Shown in pieces: positions 53,404 to 60,228 of a stretch of DNA of 64,000 nt. The stretch lies in the NCBI RefSeq assembly GCF_002499975.2, contig NZ_CP052766.1, positions 1,364,001-1,428,000 of the forward strand, given 5' to 3'. The notes below the pieces were generated by a model. The model did no database searches and was not told where the DNA came from. It saw nothing but the letters and a program-made list of their open reading frames with translations. The DNA comes from Alteromonas pelagimontana. GTDB taxonomy: Bacteria; Pseudomonadota; Gammaproteobacteria; Enterobacterales; Alteromonadaceae. Each line of letters starts with the position of its first letter. Position 1 is the first letter of the stretch. A program made the translations under genes and the position numbers.

Positions 53404-53501
53404 CAAAACGCTGTTGGCACTCCCTCCGGTCGCTGGGACGCATACGCGGGGCCGCTTCGCGATATAGCCCCGCGCCTGCGCCCCAAAGCTTAGCGTTAGC
53501 T
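53398..53501 (+). repeat. attC of cassette 5
   Basis: AGCTAAC (53398-53404) ... GTTAGCT (53495-53501). The core GGGACGCATACGCGGGGCC / GGCCCCGC-type arms and the GCTTCGCGATATAGCCCC centre are shared with the sites at 54558 and 58785. Confidence 0.9.
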
Positions 53502-53520
53502 CTACACGAGGATGATTTCC

Positions 53521-54222
53521 GTGCAAACGTTGGAGATTGCTTTACTGTCTACATTACTACTATTTCCATTAGTCGATTTAGTCCTGGAAAAATATAAATT
53601 CAGAAATAAGTGTGCTGAATATATAAAAACCTCGGTCATGTTGTGGGTTGTCACGGGATTCTTGTTTTTTTGCTTTTTAATTGGGGTGTTAAAAATAGAT
53701 CCTCCTCAATATCTACCGTCTGCTAGTTGGAAAGGTTATTTGGCGATCTTTATGTTTGCGGTATTTATTGGGTATATGAAATATGTACTTTCTTCAATCC
53801 ATAAAGATGCAAGTGTTAGACTTCAGGTCTTAAAAGCATTTAAAGTAGGCGGTGAATCATTCGTAGAGATATTGCCCACGTCGCATAAAGAGTTTTTATT
53901 TTTTACACTACTGGTCTCAGTTAGTGCTGGAGTGTGCGAAGAGCTTATTTTCCGCTGGTATTTGTATAGCTTCATAGAGCAACATACAGGCGGGCTGGTT
54001 GCCGTTATTGGTAGCAGCATCATTTTTGGTCTTTGGCACACATACCTTGGTTGGAAGCATGTTACTAAAACAGCTGTTGTAGGCCTTTTGCTGTGCGGTA
54101 TATATTTGTATTTCGAAAGTATTGTTGTTGCTATATTGGCGCACATATTTATGGATGTTTACTCGGGGTCAGTCGCATTTATTGCAAGGAAGGCGCAAGG
54201 TGCAGAGCTAACAAACGCATAA
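53521..54222 (+). CDS. Cassette 6: CPBP (CAAX/bacteriocin-processing) intramembrane metalloprotease
   Basis: This protein of about 233 residues has six to eight TM helices. CPBP motifs are EELIFRWYLYSF (motif 1, about 140), SIIFGLWHTYLGW (motif 2) and AILAHIFMDVYSGS (motif 4, with H and D). The Glu/His residues form the metal site. The family includes bacteriocin self-immunity and anti-phage (Abi) proteins, so a protective role is plausible. GTG 53521 has AGGA 8 bases upstream; ATG 53512 in the same frame lies inside that ribosome binding site. The last residues (ELTNA) and stop are encoded by attC. Confidence 0.85.
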   Translation: MQTLEIALLSTLLLFPLVDLVLEKYKFRNKCAEYIKTSVMLWVVTGFLFFCFLIGVLKIDPPQYLPSASWKGYLAIFMFAVFIGYMKYVLSSIHKDASVRLQVLKAFKVGGESFVEILPTSHKEFLFFTLLVSVSAGVCEELIFRWYLYSFIEQHTGGLVAVIGSSIIFGLWHTYLGWKHVTKTAVVGLLLCGIYLYFESIVVAILAHIFMDVYSGSVAFIARKAQGAELTNA

Positions 54223-54319
54223 ACTTGCTCGCAAGCTCGCCGGGACAATAACACGTAGGCTCAGTCGCTTCGCTCTAATTTCAGCCTACGTGTTATTGTC
54301 CGTTATGCGGGCGTTATAC
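54206..54319 (+). repeat. attC of cassette 6
   Basis: AGCTAAC (54206-54212) ... GTTATAC (54313-54319). The long stem CGGGACAATAACACGTAGGC / GCCTACGTGTTATTGTCCG is almost perfect. It differs in inner sequence from the neighbouring family, so this cassette probably comes from another source. Confidence 0.9.
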
Positions 54320-54344
54320 ATAAACCCTTTTTCAATATAAAAAA

Positions 54345-54530
54345 GTGGGTTCAGCGGCAAAGATTTTTTTTAGCAACAAGGCTGCGCTTTCGGCATGTTC
54401 TGGGACTAATTCAGTTAATCCAAGAGTCGTGCATCAATACGTTTTTCAGCATCGCGTCGTCGTAAAATTACTGGTAACAGCTCCGCATCATCACCCTGCT
54501 TGGCCGGTACCATATTCTAAAAACCGTTAA
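54345..54530 (+). CDS. Cassette 7: small ORF of unknown function
   Basis: A 61-residue frame begins MGSAAKIFFSNKAALSACSG and continues TNSVNPRVVHQ. It is basic, with no domain and a poor ribosome binding site, and may be non-coding. The cassette (54314-54657) shows no other gene, so it may act as RNA or be empty. Confidence 0.35.
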   Translation: MGSAAKIFFSNKAALSACSGTNSVNPRVVHQYVFQHRVVVKLLVTAPHHHPAWPVPYSKNR

Positions 54531-54557
54531 ACATGCTGGCGGTTCAACGTCGGTTGT

Positions 54558-54663
54558 GTATAACAAACAACTATTGTCGCCCGCTGGCGCGGGCTGGGAC
54601 GCAGACACGGGGCCGCTTCGCGATTGTAGCCCCGTATCTGCGCCCCAAAGTTGGAAGTTTTAT
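54558..54663 (+). repeat. attC of cassette 7
   Basis: GTATAAC (54558-54564) ... GTTTTAT (54657-54663), with arms GGGACGCAGACACGGGGCC / GGCCCCGTATCTGCGCCCC and a GCTTCGCGATTGTAG loop. The left core matches the cassette's own start (GTTATAC). Confidence 0.88.
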
Positions 54664-54680
54664 ATTTTCGGTGCTAAGCC

Positions 54681-55061
54681 ATGTGGACGATAAGTATCTC
54701 AGATAGTGGAGTCGGAAAAATTCAGATAGATGACTTCAAAGAGTCGTTCCGATCCGATCTTTCATTCTGGTCTAAAGCTGATTATGAGCGTCATTGGTCT
54801 CAAGCGGCTAAAGCTCTAGGTGAAGGTTTCCCGGTTGTATTTATTACCTCCATCACTGAACCGATAATCTCAAATTTTTTTCGTTCTTGGGCGTGTTACC
54901 CCGTTAAGGGTGAACTGATATTCCAAGAGCATATATTGTTTTTGGAAGACCTTGAGAGGCCGTTCGATCTGGATGCCCCTCATAGCAACGTTAGGGCTTA
55001 TGAGTCCGTCACCGAAGATGGTGAAAGAGTTTCAGAGTGGAGAACGAGGCATGAAATATAA
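54681..55061 (+). CDS. Cassette 8: CdiI-like contact-dependent inhibition immunity protein (orphan)
   Basis: This 126-residue soluble protein is MWTISISDSGVGKIQIDDF... with the pattern LSFWSKADYERHWSQAAKAL, TSITEPIISNFFRSWACYPV, QEHILFLEDLERPFDLDAPH and GERVSEWRTRHEI. The LSYW..DY..W, W.LY, FLE and SEWHT positions match CdiI immunity proteins (PF18624 type) that neutralise CdiA-CT toxins. No cdiA/cdiB gene is in the window. An orphan immunity gene in a cassette could protect against foreign CdiA toxins. The stop TAA lies in the attC core. Confidence 0.65.
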   Translation: MWTISISDSGVGKIQIDDFKESFRSDLSFWSKADYERHWSQAAKALGEGFPVVFITSITEPIISNFFRSWACYPVKGELIFQEHILFLEDLERPFDLDAPHSNVRAYESVTEDGERVSEWRTRHEI

Positions 55062-55127
55062 CAATTCGCTGTTGTCGGACAATTTTTCCACCGCTTCGCG
55101 GTTCCAAAATTGCCGCAAAGCTCCGCG

Positions 55128-56450
55128 CTGGGGGATCCCCTCATAATTTTGGCATTCCAGTCTGGTGAACCCGCTCTATGTAATGCCCAATAGCCCAGTG
55201 AAATATCTGTACTTTTGATGATGTAGTCTCGCCATCGTTTCCTTACTTCCCTGCCTAGTCAAATTAAAGATAAAACCGGTCTGTGGCGTATGGTGTTGGC
55301 CTGGAAACAGCGTGACCAGTCGTGTTTGGTGGCGATTAACCCGATTAGCCTTAGTACCCATTCCGCGAGCATGGCAATGAGTAACAGGATATCGAAGCGC
55401 CTGGTGCAACGACTGTTGCTGTGGCGCAGACCCAACCCGTACTGGGGACTTTTAATATCCCGGAAACTCTCTTCTATCTGCATCCGCTTGGCATAGAGGT
55501 TAACTAGCTGTTTAGATGTCATGGCGCAGGCAGGTAAATTATTAGCAAGCAGCCAGGGCTCTTTGCTGCCAGCCCGGTAACTGGCCTGAGCGGTATGGTG
55601 CCTCCCTGCTTTGGAGGAGCGACTGTCTTTTCGCCCTTTTGGCTTGGCTTTGTACAGATGCAGATGGGCGTCAATGGGGCGCTTACGTCCCAGGTCACCA
55701 TGCCCGAGGTAACGCGCCTTCGCGTTCGCTGAGGGATAAAATGATTTATTACTGCGCCAGGTTGTGCTTCCTCGCCGCTTAAACCCGACCTCGCCCCGCA
55801 CTCTGCCAAGCCAGAACCAGCCATGCGTCTCAACTTCACGAAACCATGTGTTGCGATACCCTGCGTCAGTGACAATCAGCGGGCAACATTTATCCGGCAA
55901 TATCGACGCCAGTTCCCGAAGAAACGTATTGTGACTGACTGGAGAGTTATATTCTGAAAAGGGAAACACCCGCTCATATAACGTCACCGCCCGCCCCTCA
56001 AAACATACCGAAGCCCGCAACGTCTGATGGCGCATCTGCTCACGTACATCCGACCAATCGACAAGAATAATGGGCATTGGGTTGGCCCCGCAAAGCAGCC
56101 GCGCATGCCATCGATAAATCTCCAGCCGTTCCTGGTATAACGCCTGATTTCCCAATAGGCGGTCAATGCGCTTAATGTTGTGCTTCGCGGCAACGTTGCC
56201 GCCAATATCGCGACCCAGTTCTGTCAGTGACAACTGCTGCCCGTCCAGCAAGGATTTGACCGCCACCATCAAAGAGCAAAGCCGCTTCTGATGTAAATTC
56301 GGGCATTGAAACTGAAGCAAATCGTGTAAGATAGTGATATCACGCATGGTGGGGTTGTCTGGTTGGTTTTTGGCGAAATGAATTAGATCAAATCGCGCCA
56401 TGCGTGTCTATGTGATTGAATCTCCTTTAATTTATGAGGGGATTCGTTAG
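55128..56450 (-). mobile_element. IS10-like IS4-family element, 1.32 kb
   Basis: The left end is CTGGGGGATCCCCTCATAAT. The right end, read inwards, is CTAACGAATCCCCTCATAAA. Both match the IS10 end CTGAGAGATCCCCTCATAATT, and the size (1323 bp) is that of IS10. The flanking 9-mers (AGCTCCGCG left, ATACAGGCG right) are not identical, so a clean target duplication is not seen; the left one fits the NGCTNAGCN preference. It carries one transposase gene. Confidence 0.85.
55259..56347 (-). pseudogene. IS10-like transposase with premature stop near the C terminus
   Basis: From ATG 56347 (MRDITILHDLLQF) the product aligns with IS10 transposase through LTELGRDIGGNVAAKHNIKR, ILVDWSDVREQ, VTDAGYRNTWF, KRMQIEESFRDIKSPQYGLG (the DDE glutamate, YREK-like box) and FQANTIRHRPVLSLI. 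There a TGA (55261-55259) replaces the arginine codon (CGA) expected before LGREV. IS10 has about 402 residues; this ends at 362. The frame after the TGA stays open through the end of the IS. A longer in-frame start at 56401 exists. Probably inactive. Confidence 0.8.
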
Positions 56451-56459
56451 ATACAGGCG

Positions 56460-56681
56460 TTAGCTGCCAAAATGTGAATCAAGCTTATCTAGAAGCTCTA
56501 AACCTTTATTTTTGTCTCCAGTAGCAGCAATCGCCTTAAATCTTACCTCAGTATCAAATTCAGCTATCGCTTGTGTAGACAATTCTTCTATCAATTTGTT
56601 TAAGCTCAACTTTTTATGCGCAGCCAAAGCCTTCAATCGATTATGCTTATCGTCTGGTAAACGTACGGTTAAAGTGGACAT
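56460..56681 (-). CDS. Cassette 9b: ribbon-helix-helix antitoxin (partner of PIN toxin)
   Basis: This 73-residue protein has MSTLTVRLPDDKHNRLKALA followed by AHKKLSLNKLIEELSTQAIA, an Arc/CopG-type RHH DNA-binding start. The gene follows the PIN gene; GAGGAG within the PIN stop region is its ribosome binding site (PIN stop TAA, one base, ATG). Its own TAA stop (56462-56460) is provided by the attC core (GTTAGCT on the plus strand), so the gene ends exactly at the cassette border. Confidence 0.85.
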   Translation of the reverse strand: MSTLTVRLPDDKHNRLKALAAHKKLSLNKLIEELSTQAIAEFDTEVRFKAIAATGDKNKGLELLDKLDSHFGS

Positions 56682-56682
56682 A

Positions 56683-57105
56683 TTAAACTCCTCTCAAATA
56701 ATCTTCAGGTGCTAACACTTTCAAACCATCAAATTGTAGTTCCGCATTTCGCAGGTCTTTTAGATTATTCGTAATAATGCTCTCGGCATTTCCTGCTACT
56801 GCAAGTTCAATAAGAAAGTTATCGCCTTCATCTTTTAAATTTGGACGCCACAAATAATGTATCTGCACCCATTCGCAAACACTAAAAAATGCTGCTAGCA
56901 ACTCATTCACTTCATCCTCGGTAAGCGGGCACAGCTCTTTGATTTTGTCCCGCTTACTTACTGCTTCGTATTCCAAAAATAAGGTCGTGCTAATCAGCGG
57001 TTTTAGCTGCCCAAACAAGCAATGCCTTATCACTTCTCGGGCAGGGCCTGTTTTGCCAATCAGGGCGCTAATAAGTACACTGGTGTCAATAACTACTTTA
57101 TTCAT
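56683..57105 (-). CDS. Cassette 9a: PIN-domain ribonuclease toxin
   Basis: This 140-residue protein begins MNKVVIDTSVLISALIGKTG (first PIN Asp) and contains EYEAVSKRDK, RPNLKDEGDNFLIELAVAGN (Glu/Asp of the metal site) and ESIITNNLKDL. It fits the TIGR00305 type of PIN toxins, which cleave RNA. It lies on the minus strand, opposite to the other cassettes, so it cannot use Pc and must have its own promoter in 57106-57160. Confidence 0.88.
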   Translation of the reverse strand: MNKVVIDTSVLISALIGKTGPAREVIRHCLFGQLKPLISTTLFLEYEAVSKRDKIKELCPLTEDEVNELLAAFFSVCEWVQIHYLWRPNLKDEGDNFLIELAVAGNAESIITNNLKDLRNAELQFDGLKVLAPEDYLRGV

Positions 57106-57153
57106 ACTTTATATGCTAGCGTATATGCTATCACTTTTCAATTTAACGGTGGC

Positions 57154-57217
57154 AGCTAACGAACAACTGTTGGCACTCCCCACGTTCGCTGGGACACAAA
57201 AAAGTTGGATGTTAGCC
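57154..57217 (+). repeat. attC of cassette 9 (short)
   Basis: AGCTAAC (57154-57160) ... GTTAGCC (57211-57217), with CTGTTGGCACTCCCCACGTT (57167 on) and CGCTGGGACACAAAA between. Its 5' partner is the GTTAGCT after the IS. Confidence 0.8.
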
Positions 57218-57270
57218 GCTTCAAGATTCTTACCCTTGCTGTTTGAGTGAAAAAGGTATATTTTTTACTC

Positions 57271-57534
57271 ATGCACACATTCGAATTCGATCAGAATAAA
57301 AGTGATTCCAATCTCACAAAGCGCGGGATCGACTTTATTGAAGCACAGAAACTTTGGAATGATCCCTTGCTTCTCGAGATTCCCGCTAAAACGGAAGATG
57401 AACCAAGGTATGTCGTCATCGGTCTTATTGGTAGGAAGCACTGGACAGCGGTAATCACTTACAGAAGTGAGAGTATTAGGATTATATCTGTTCGGCGCTC
57501 GAGAAAATCAGAGGTAAACTTATATGAAAGCTAA
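57271..57534 (+). CDS. brnT: Cassette 10a: BrnT-family toxin
   Basis: This 87-residue protein has FEFDQNKSDSNLTKRGIDFI and EAQKLWNDPLLLEIPA, then YVVIGLIGRKHWTAVITYRS and IRIISVRRSRKSEVNLYE, the full BrnT pattern (WD...K..NL.KH.I.F..A...). BrnT is a RelE-fold mRNA interferase. The ATG at 57271 fits the family start; a GTG at 57247 is less likely. It overlaps brnA by 11 bases. Confidence 0.9.
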   Translation: MHTFEFDQNKSDSNLTKRGIDFIEAQKLWNDPLLLEIPAKTEDEPRYVVIGLIGRKHWTAVITYRSESIRIISVRRSRKSEVNLYES

Positions 57535-57769
57535 GGACTTTGAAGACAAGTTTGAAAATAGCGATGACGTGCTTCAGCACCTTGATTTGGCAAAAGCTAA
57601 GCGTCCATTACAAAAACAGAAAAGGATCAATGTTGACATTCCTGAGTGGATGATCAATTCACTGGATAAAGAGGCTAGTCGCGTTGGAGTAACGCGTCAA
57701 TCAATTATTAAAGTATGGCTGGCCGAAAGGCTTGAACATTTACAGTCTTTAGATCGTATGGGCAGCTAA
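57524..57769 (+). CDS. brnA: Cassette 10b: BrnA-family antitoxin
   Basis: This 81-residue protein ends in a CopG/RHH-like DNA-binding part: KRINVDIPEWMINSLDKEAS and RVGVTRQSIIKVWLAERLEH. It is the partner of BrnT. The TAA stop coincides with the attC left core (GGCAGCTAA), where an intron-like insertion begins. Confidence 0.88.
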   Translation: MKAKDFEDKFENSDDVLQHLDLAKAKRPLQKQKRINVDIPEWMINSLDKEASRVGVTRQSIIKVWLAERLEHLQSLDRMGS

Positions 57770-58229
57770 TCGGGTAGCCGGAGGTATCTAGCCTCCAGCC
57801 CCCACAACCCCTGCATGCGGCTCCGCACAGGACGTTTCCTGAAAACGTTTAAAATATGATGGCCGATTAGCTCTCTCATGCCCAATTATGGCTTCTGATT
57901 TTGCGCCACTGTACTTAAACCCGTCGGATACGGAACAAGTGAGCTACACAGGCTCCTAATTGATTTTCAGGGTCAGGCCTTCACCCTGTCCCAACCGTTA
58001 CGATGGGCGTTTGGCTACTATGCCGTCTGCTGACTTCTGCTTTATCACCGCCATAGTTACCTGTGGCGACGCTATCGGTTTGCATCGAATTCGCTCGCAG
58101 TAGTTGATGCATTTCCTCTGCGCCAAAGCACTTGTATATCAGAGCCTCACCGGTAGTTACCGACCGCTCGTAAAGCAGATCTCCGGGAGGCCAGTCTCAC
58201 CCAGATAAGAGCATGCACTGTCTCTGCAC
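57769..58229 (-). mobile_element. Group II intron-like sequence lacking its reverse-transcriptase gene
   Basis: Read on the minus strand it begins GTGCAGAGACAGTGCATGCT at 58229, with ATCTGGGTGAGACTGGCCTC and AGAAGTCAGCAGACGGCATA (then GTAGCC) further in. It ends with hairpins CCTGTGCG-GAGC-CGCATGCAGG and GCTGGAGG-CTAGATA-CCTCCGGC, then CTACCCGAT at 57769. These start, middle and end blocks look like bacterial group II introns with a domain V/VI-type end. No ORF for a maturase is present in 460 bp. Orientation opposite to cassette genes and location in an attC fit the attC-targeting IIC group. Assigned from memory of such sequences, not by a search. Confidence 0.5.
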
Positions 58230-58289
58230 TGCTGAATGAAATTCGTTTTGCGTATCCAATACGATAAAAATCATGCTATGTTTGTTCAT
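58230..58289 (-). pseudogene. IS110-family transposase fragment (first ~20 codons)
   Basis: ATG at 58289 on the minus strand with GGAG upstream gives MNKHSMIFIVLDTQNEFHSA. This resembles the start of IS110-type transposases (..MIFIGLDTHKEF.EVA). The frame stops making sense at the intron-like 5' end (58229), and the rest of the transposase is not in the window. Some IS1111/IS110 elements target attC sites, which would explain its presence. Confidence 0.45.
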
Positions 58290-58432
58290 GCTAGTCTCCA
58301 ATTTGATTTGGTATTGAATAAACTAATTATGGTTTCGGCTGGCGCTCCGGTGGCTGAAAAGTTAACCCACGAAAAATGCGGAGAATAGCATTTCACAGGG
58401 AGTCATTGTGTCAATGTACTTAGAGGGATTTC
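58290..58432. other. Rearranged attC-10 region
   Basis: Contains CGGCTGGCGCTCCGGTGGCT and GTTAACC (58361-58367), possibly a decayed right half of the attC whose left core is at 57763. This would start cassette 11. No gene. Confidence 0.3.
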
Positions 58433-58792
58433 ATGGAAGTTAGAAATCAAAAAATTATTCTCTTAACAATTCTCATAGCGAATGCTCTTGGCTGGATTCC
58501 CTTTACCTTGTCTGCAGCAAAAATCTTTGCCCCAATAGAATATGTAGATTTAGTCGATACTTGTTACTTTCTTGCTATAATCGTGGGCCTGGGCTCTATC
58601 GGCTTGGGTTTGTACTCTGGGTTAAAGTTTCCCGCAGTCTCGGGCTTTACCATTCTGAATTTCATAGTTGGCTATTCTCTCGTATTAGCCTCGTCTGTCG
58701 TTTTATATTTAAGTGCTTTGTATTTCGCATCTGTAATTTCTTTAGCTATAGCAGGCTTTATAGTTATAAGGCAGTATTGGCACAGTACATAA
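58433..58792 (+). CDS. Cassette 11: small four-helix membrane protein
   Basis: This 119-residue protein has four hydrophobic helices (IILLTILIANALGWIPFTLS; CYFLAIIVGLGSIGLGLY; VSGFTILNFIVGYSLVLASS; LYFASVISLAIAGFIVI). No family recognised. GAGGGA precedes the ATG. The stop lies in the attC. Small polytopic proteins are common integron cargo of unknown role. Confidence 0.7.
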   Translation: MEVRNQKIILLTILIANALGWIPFTLSAAKIFAPIEYVDLVDTCYFLAIIVGLGSIGLGLYSGLKFPAVSGFTILNFIVGYSLVLASSVVLYLSALYFASVISLAIAGFIVIRQYWHST

Positions 58793-58895
58793 AAAACGCT
58801 GTTGGCGTTCCCTTCGGTCACTGGGACGCAAAAATCACATGGGCGCTTCGCGACTATAGCCCCTCGACTTTGTGCCTGAACGGTACTGCATACTT
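58785..58895 (+). repeat. attC of cassette 11 (degenerate)
   Basis: ACATAAAAAACGCTGTTGGC with CACTGGGACGC and GGGCGCTTCGCGACTATAG match the family seen at 53398. Both ends have lost the standard cores (ACATAA for GCTAAC; GTACTGC near 58885 for GTTRRRY). Confidence 0.65.
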
Positions 58896-58905
58896 AGGAA
58901 TAAAC

Positions 58906-59310
58906 ATGGAAGTAAAACTAGACCTCACTGAAGATTATGCCTCTCAAGTCTTTTCTCTTTACAAGGAAACCTGGTGGGCAGAAAACAGGACTCTCGACCA
59001 AACAGCAAACTGTATAAAAGGTTCTCAAATTACCGTTGGGCTCTTTGATGACGAAGACCTGGTAGGATTTGCGCGGGCTATTACCGATTTCATTTTCAAA
59101 GCGATAATTTTTGACGTGATTGTATCGGAAAAGCACAGAGGTAAAGGCCTTGGTAAAAAGCTGATTATTGCTGTTAAGGAACATCCCAAGCTACATTCAA
59201 TTAAGCATTTCGAACTTTACTGCTTACCAGAAATGGAATCCTTCTATGAGGGGTTCGGCTTTACGTCAAACGTCGGTGGCATCCACCTCATGCGGTGCAC
59301 TAACGCGTAA
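58906..59310 (+). CDS. Cassette 12: GNAT-family N-acetyltransferase
   Basis: This 134-residue protein carries the acetyl-CoA-binding motif VSEKHRGKGLGKKLI (Q/RxxGxG/A, about residues 78-92). GLFDDEDLVGFARAITDF and FELYCLPEMESFYEGFGFTS are other GNAT blocks. Substrate unknown; cassette GNATs sometimes inactivate toxins or drugs. ATG 58906 has AGGAA 7 bases upstream; a longer frame open from 58561 crosses the previous gene and attC and is spurious. The tail CTNA is coded by attC. Confidence 0.85.
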   Translation: MEVKLDLTEDYASQVFSLYKETWWAENRTLDQTANCIKGSQITVGLFDDEDLVGFARAITDFIFKAIIFDVIVSEKHRGKGLGKKLIIAVKEHPKLHSIKHFELYCLPEMESFYEGFGFTSNVGGIHLMRCTNA

Positions 59311-59380
59311 TTAGCCGTTTAACGGCTCTAACGGGAACGCATCAGCTAAAGCCAATGCCTTTGCTGTAAAGGCGTTAATC
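59298..59380 (+). repeat. attC of cassette 12 (divergent)
   Basis: CACTAACGCG (59298-59307) ... AAAGGCGTTAATC (59368-59380), with an inner palindrome GCCGTTTAACGGC. It is clearly different from the GGGACGC family. Confidence 0.65.
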
Positions 59381-59395
59381 TCAAGGAGGAGTATA

Positions 59396-59950
59396 ATGAT
59401 TAAGCTTCTAACTCTCAGTTTTCTTATATTGGCGCTACTATTCTGCAGTAACAATTCGTTTGCCTCGTCCGAATTTACTGAGCTAGCCGCTGAATTGAAT
59501 CATATGATGGATGTAGATCAGAAGGCTTTGCACGGGAAAACCGATTTAGATTTTGATGTTATAAAAATAGATCACGCAAAAAGAGTTGAGGAAATAGTTT
59601 CTACTTATGGATGGCCAACGATAGAAATGGTTGGAGAAGATGCTTCTCAGGCTGCCTGGATCATTGTACAACACGCCGATTATGACAAAGAATTTCAGCG
59701 CAGGATGCTAAGAATAATGAAGCCTCTTGCTATGAATAATCAAATTGCTCCTGCGAACTACGCCTATTTATACGATCGAATCCACCGCCCGCAGTTATAC
59801 GGGACCCAGGGAAAATGCGAGGGGAATGAATTTAAACCATTTCCTATAGAAAATATCGAAGACATTAATACTCGTAGAAAATCATTAAATATGACGACAG
59901 CACAAGAATATTGGAACATGGCTTCCGAGAGGATGTGCGGGAGAAAGTGA
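59396..59950 (+). CDS. Cassette 13: secreted DUF6624 protein
   Basis: This 184-residue protein has a signal peptide (LLTLSFLILALLFCSNNSFA, cut before SSEF). The DUF6624 core is visible: VEEIVSTYGWPTIEMVGEDA, QAAWIIVQHADYDKEFQRRM, ANYAYLYDRIHRPQLYGTQG. Function of the family is unknown. AAGGAGG 8 bases before the ATG is strong, so it may be well translated. Confidence 0.8.
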   Translation: MIKLLTLSFLILALLFCSNNSFASSEFTELAAELNHMMDVDQKALHGKTDLDFDVIKIDHAKRVEEIVSTYGWPTIEMVGEDASQAAWIIVQHADYDKEFQRRMLRIMKPLAMNNQIAPANYAYLYDRIHRPQLYGTQGKCEGNEFKPFPIENIEDINTRRKSLNMTTAQEYWNMASERMCGRK

Positions 59951-60228
59951 GACGTAACGTTAAAGTCATTAACTTCGGCCTCGGGGAGCACATGAGGCTT
60001 GGCGGCGAACCTTGAATGCGAAGTAAAGGATTGGGTAGAGAATGGCGCCAGTGGCAAAAATTTTTTAAATGTTCTGGTGTTGAAAGACGTTGTTCAAACT
60101 ACTAACAATCAGCAATAGTGATGCCTATTTTAAATTCTCGCGTGGTTCGTTGCGGCCTACCAGCGGAATGCTATCGTACAACGCCTACAGCTTGTGCCTA
60201 ATTGTTCGGACTAAAACAAGGAGAACAA
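59951..60228. repeat. Decayed attC region between cassettes 13 and 14
   Basis: CATTAAC at 59967 complements the TTAATC start of cassette 13 closely. CTAACAAT (60102-60109) faces ATTGTTCGG (60201-60209). No intact attC is seen, so one or two sites have degenerated here. No gene in this 278-bp stretch. Confidence 0.4.

Larger units (their letters stand above)
55056..56465 (+). repeat. attC of cassette 8, split by an IS10-like element
   Basis: The left half starts at ATATAAC (55056-55062) and continues GTTGTCGGACAATTTTTCCA with the GCTTCGCGG centre. The right half, ACAGGCGTTAGCT, resumes after the IS and ends with GTTAGCT (56459-56465). Together they would make one normal site of roughly 85 bp. 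Confidence 0.75.

Noticed and set aside
58561..58905. N-terminal extension of the GNAT frame
   Set aside because: It crosses the small membrane-protein gene and the attC; GNAT homology and a ribosome binding site start at 58906.
51321..59380. Regularly repeated GGGACGC...GCTTCGCGA sequences as a CRISPR array
   Set aside because: Spacing is hundreds of bases with genes between, the repeats are imperfect palindromes ending in GTTRRRY, and there are no cas genes. They are attC sites.
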